Shown: positions 6,056 through 7,473 of the stretch, in pieces
How the letters are laid out: every line of letters starts with the position of its first letter
Numbering within the stretch: position 1 is the first letter of the stretch
Source: Acidobacteriota bacterium
Lineage (GTDB): Bacteria; Acidobacteriota; Blastocatellia; Pyrinomonadales; Pyrinomonadaceae
DNA: 7,473 nucleotides
Assembly: GCA_013140875.1 (NCBI GenBank)
Contig: JABFSB010000558.1
Coordinates: 1 to 7,473 of the forward strand
Direction: 5' to 3'
Notes under the pieces: model-generated
Databases searched by the model: none
Seen by the model: the letters and a program-made list of their open reading frames with translations, nothing else
What the model was told of the DNA's origin: nothing
Program-made: the position numbers and the translations under genes

Positions 6056-7473
6056 TCACGTTCCAGCCGCGGACGCACTGTCGGGATCGATACGGTTAGC
6101 CGAGGAGATCGATTCACCTAGTTTCTGCACCGAATGCACCCGCCATTCTTCTGCCTGGTCGGGAAAGTCGGTCCGGTAATGCCCGCCGCGCGATTCCTCG
6201 CGCCACAACGCTGCTTTCGACACAAGCAACGCAAGCGTAACGAAATTCCGCGAAGAAGTGCTGAGGTTCGATGCGGAGATCTGCTCGAATTCTGTCGTAG
6301 CTCGTGTCAAAGAATCCTTGTCTCGCAGTATCCCAACTCGTTCCCACATCACACGTTTCACGCGCTTTTTAACGGCGGTCGATATCTCGGCTGATCGAGA
6401 ATCGGACCCTGGGCCTTGTTCCTTGGACCTGGGACTTGAGACTTGGGACTTGAGGCTATCCGAAGCGGCCGCGTCGCCCGACCGTGCTCCAAAAACAAGC
6501 CCTTCTAACAATGAATTCGACGCCAGCCGGTTAGCGCCATGCACGCCGGTACAGGTAACTTCGCCCGCCGCATAAAGCCCAGGCAAGGAAGATCGGCCGT
6601 GCAGATCGGTGCGGATACCGCCCATACAATAGTGCGACGCGGGCGAAACCGGCAGCATGTCGGTCGCGATGTTCAGGCCGAACGCCTTGCACGTTTCATA
6701 GATCTTAGGGAAGCGATGCTTTAGGAATTCCTCGTCCTTCGAGGTCATGTCCAAATAAACTTCGCGCGTTCCGGTGCGGCGCATTTCCGCGACTATCGAC
6801 CGCGAAACGATATCGCGCGGCGCCAGCTCAAAGCGCTCGTCATAGTTTGGCATAAAACGCTCGCCGAACTTGTTTCTCAAAATCCCGCCTTCGCCGCGCA
6901 TTGCCTCGGTCAGCAAAAATCGCGGCGCGTTCTCAAGGCTCAGTGCGGTCGGGTGAAATTGAACGAACTCCATGTCCGCCATCTCGGCACCTGCAAAATA
7001 GGCCATTGCCATACCGTCGCCGGTCGCAACCGGCGGGTTCGTCGTGTGCTGATAAAGCTGCCCGGCACCGCCCGTGCACATGATCACCGCCTTGGCAAAA
7101 ATCTCTCGCGGTCCCCGCAGAACTGGGTCGAGAAAGCGCACACCGACACAGCGGCCATCGGAAATTATCAGGCTTTCGGTATTTGCAAACGGCGTGAGAT
7201 TGATGCGGTTTTCGGCCGCCGCCCGGGCCATTAAAGATCGGACAAACTCGGCGCCGGTCGAGTCGCCGTGAGCGTGAAGAATCCGCCGACGCGAATGAGC
7301 TGCTTCCTGTCCCATCAACAGCTTGTCGCCCTCTTTATCGAATTCGATTCCCCAATCAATCAGCTGCTTAATGTACTTCGTTCCGTCGTTTACAAGCGTC
7401 TCGACCGCCTCCGGATCGCACAAACCGGCACCCGCAACCAACGTATCTTCTTCGTGAAGATCGGGGTTATCAT
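6056..7473 (-). CDS. nadB: L-aspartate oxidase, N-terminus cut by the window edge
   Basis: FAD-dependent L-aspartate oxidase, which makes iminoaspartate for quinolinate and NAD synthesis together with NadA. The frame runs off the right edge. D-N-P-D-L-H-E-E-D-T precedes a TTG at 7441, and homologues have conserved sequence there, so the TTG is internal. The FAD-binding GxGxxG end is outside the window. Counting from 7441, conserved blocks are AGAGLCDPEAV (3-13), EAAHSRRRILHAHGD (46-60), FHPTAL (162-167), LLTEAMRGEGGILRN (176-190), SHYCMGGI (269-276) and GLYAAGEVTCTGVHGANRLASNSLLEG (in 288-314). The C-terminal helical domain follows, with SRNFVTLALLVSKAALWREESRGGHYRTDFP. These favour NadB over succinate dehydrogenase or fumarate reductase flavoproteins. 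About 471 residues are visible; E. coli NadB has 540. Oddity: residues 329-346, in the variable linker, are encoded by a 7-bp tandem repeat. No nadA or nadC is visible. Confidence 0.95.
   Translation of the reverse strand, partial: DNPDLHEEDTLVAGAGLCDPEAVETLVNDGTKYIKQLIDWGIEFDKEGDKLLMGQEAAHSRRRILHAHGDSTGAEFVRSLMARAAAENRINLTPFANTESLIISDGRCVGVRFLDPVLRGPREIFAKAVIMCTGGAGQLYQHTTNPPVATGDGMAMAYFAGAEMADMEFVQFHPTALSLENAPRFLLTEAMRGEGGILRNKFGERFMPNYDERFELAPRDIVSRSIVAEMRRTGTREVYLDMTSKDEEFLKHRFPKIYETCKAFGLNIATDMLPVSPASHYCMGGIRTDLHGRSSLPGLYAAGEVTCTGVHGANRLASNSLLEGLVFGARSGDAAASDSLKSQVSSPRSKEQGPGSDSRSAEISTAVKKRVKRVMWERVGILRDKDSLTRATTEFEQISASNLSTSSRNFVTLALLVSKAALWREESRGGHYRTDFPDQAEEWRVHSVQKLGESISSANRIDPDSASAAGT
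6403..6458. repeat. Degenerate 7-bp tandem repeat inside nadB
   Basis: Eight head-to-tail heptads fill 56 bp. The clearest are GGGACTT (6431-6437 and 6445-6451) and GAGACTT (6438-6444). Units to the left, such as TGGACCT and TGGGCCT, are diverged. It is read through in frame as a Ser/Lys/Gln/Pro/Gly-rich linker between the FAD and helical domains of L-aspartate oxidase. Confidence 0.75.

Noticed and set aside
6014..6121. Short plus-strand frame starting Met-Asn-Lys-Lys-Lys within the repeat and running into nadB.
   Set aside because: Antisense to nadB, no ribosome-binding site, and the start lies inside the repeat arm; the 4201-4230 copy gives a similar accidental start.
1..7473. CRISPR array, tRNA, rRNA, transposase or phage genes.
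   Set aside because: No regularly spaced direct repeats, no cloverleaf or rRNA-like stretches, and no transposase or integrase motifs seen on either strand.

Overview
The window is about 7.5 kb of moderate-GC bacterial chromosome with ordinary metabolic genes, packed tightly and almost all on the minus strand. Nothing in it fixes the species. The mix (a cyclase-family hydrolase, a TIGR01777 epimerase, a DUF695 protein, a FadD-like ligase, a lipoprotein cytochrome c, L-aspartate oxidase), the weak Shine-Dalgarno sites and the simple intergenic repeats would fit a soil or wastewater Acidobacteriota-type genome. That is an impression, not a demonstration.

Layout, left to right. (1) A plus-strand cyclase/kynurenine-formamidase-like gene, cut by the left edge (2-706), converges on and overlaps a minus-strand GNAT acetyltransferase (641-1168). 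(2) A close-packed minus-strand run is read from right to left: parD antitoxin (3506-3748), parE toxin (3213-3509), TIGR01777 NAD(P)-binding epimerase (2300-3202), DUF695 protein (1187-2296) and the GNAT. Gaps are -4, 10, 3 and 18 bp, so one transcript is plausible. A perfect 7-3-7 bp palindrome just upstream of parD is a good operator candidate. (3) A small lipoprotein cytochrome c (3788-4141) lies directly upstream of that run. (4) A fatty-acid-CoA-ligase-like enzyme (4253-5845) has a recognisable sigma70-type promoter in the 210 bp gap before it. (5) L-aspartate oxidase nadB (6056-7473) is cut at its N-terminus by the right edge.

The genes do not form one pathway: nadB serves NAD synthesis, the ligase activates fatty acids, the cytochrome is an electron carrier, and parDE is a toxin-antitoxin pair.

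I see no clear undescribed system. The points worth a second look are local. The GNAT gene carries an A7G tract (A_AAA_AAG in frame) exactly where its family-like body ends, and in both other frames a stop follows within a few codons. The in-frame tail beyond it is antisense to the cyclase 3' end. A degenerate 7-bp tandem repeat of intergenic character is read in frame inside the nadB linker. A roughly 28-30 bp repeat family occurs three times in the two longer gaps, twice as a large imperfect inverted repeat.
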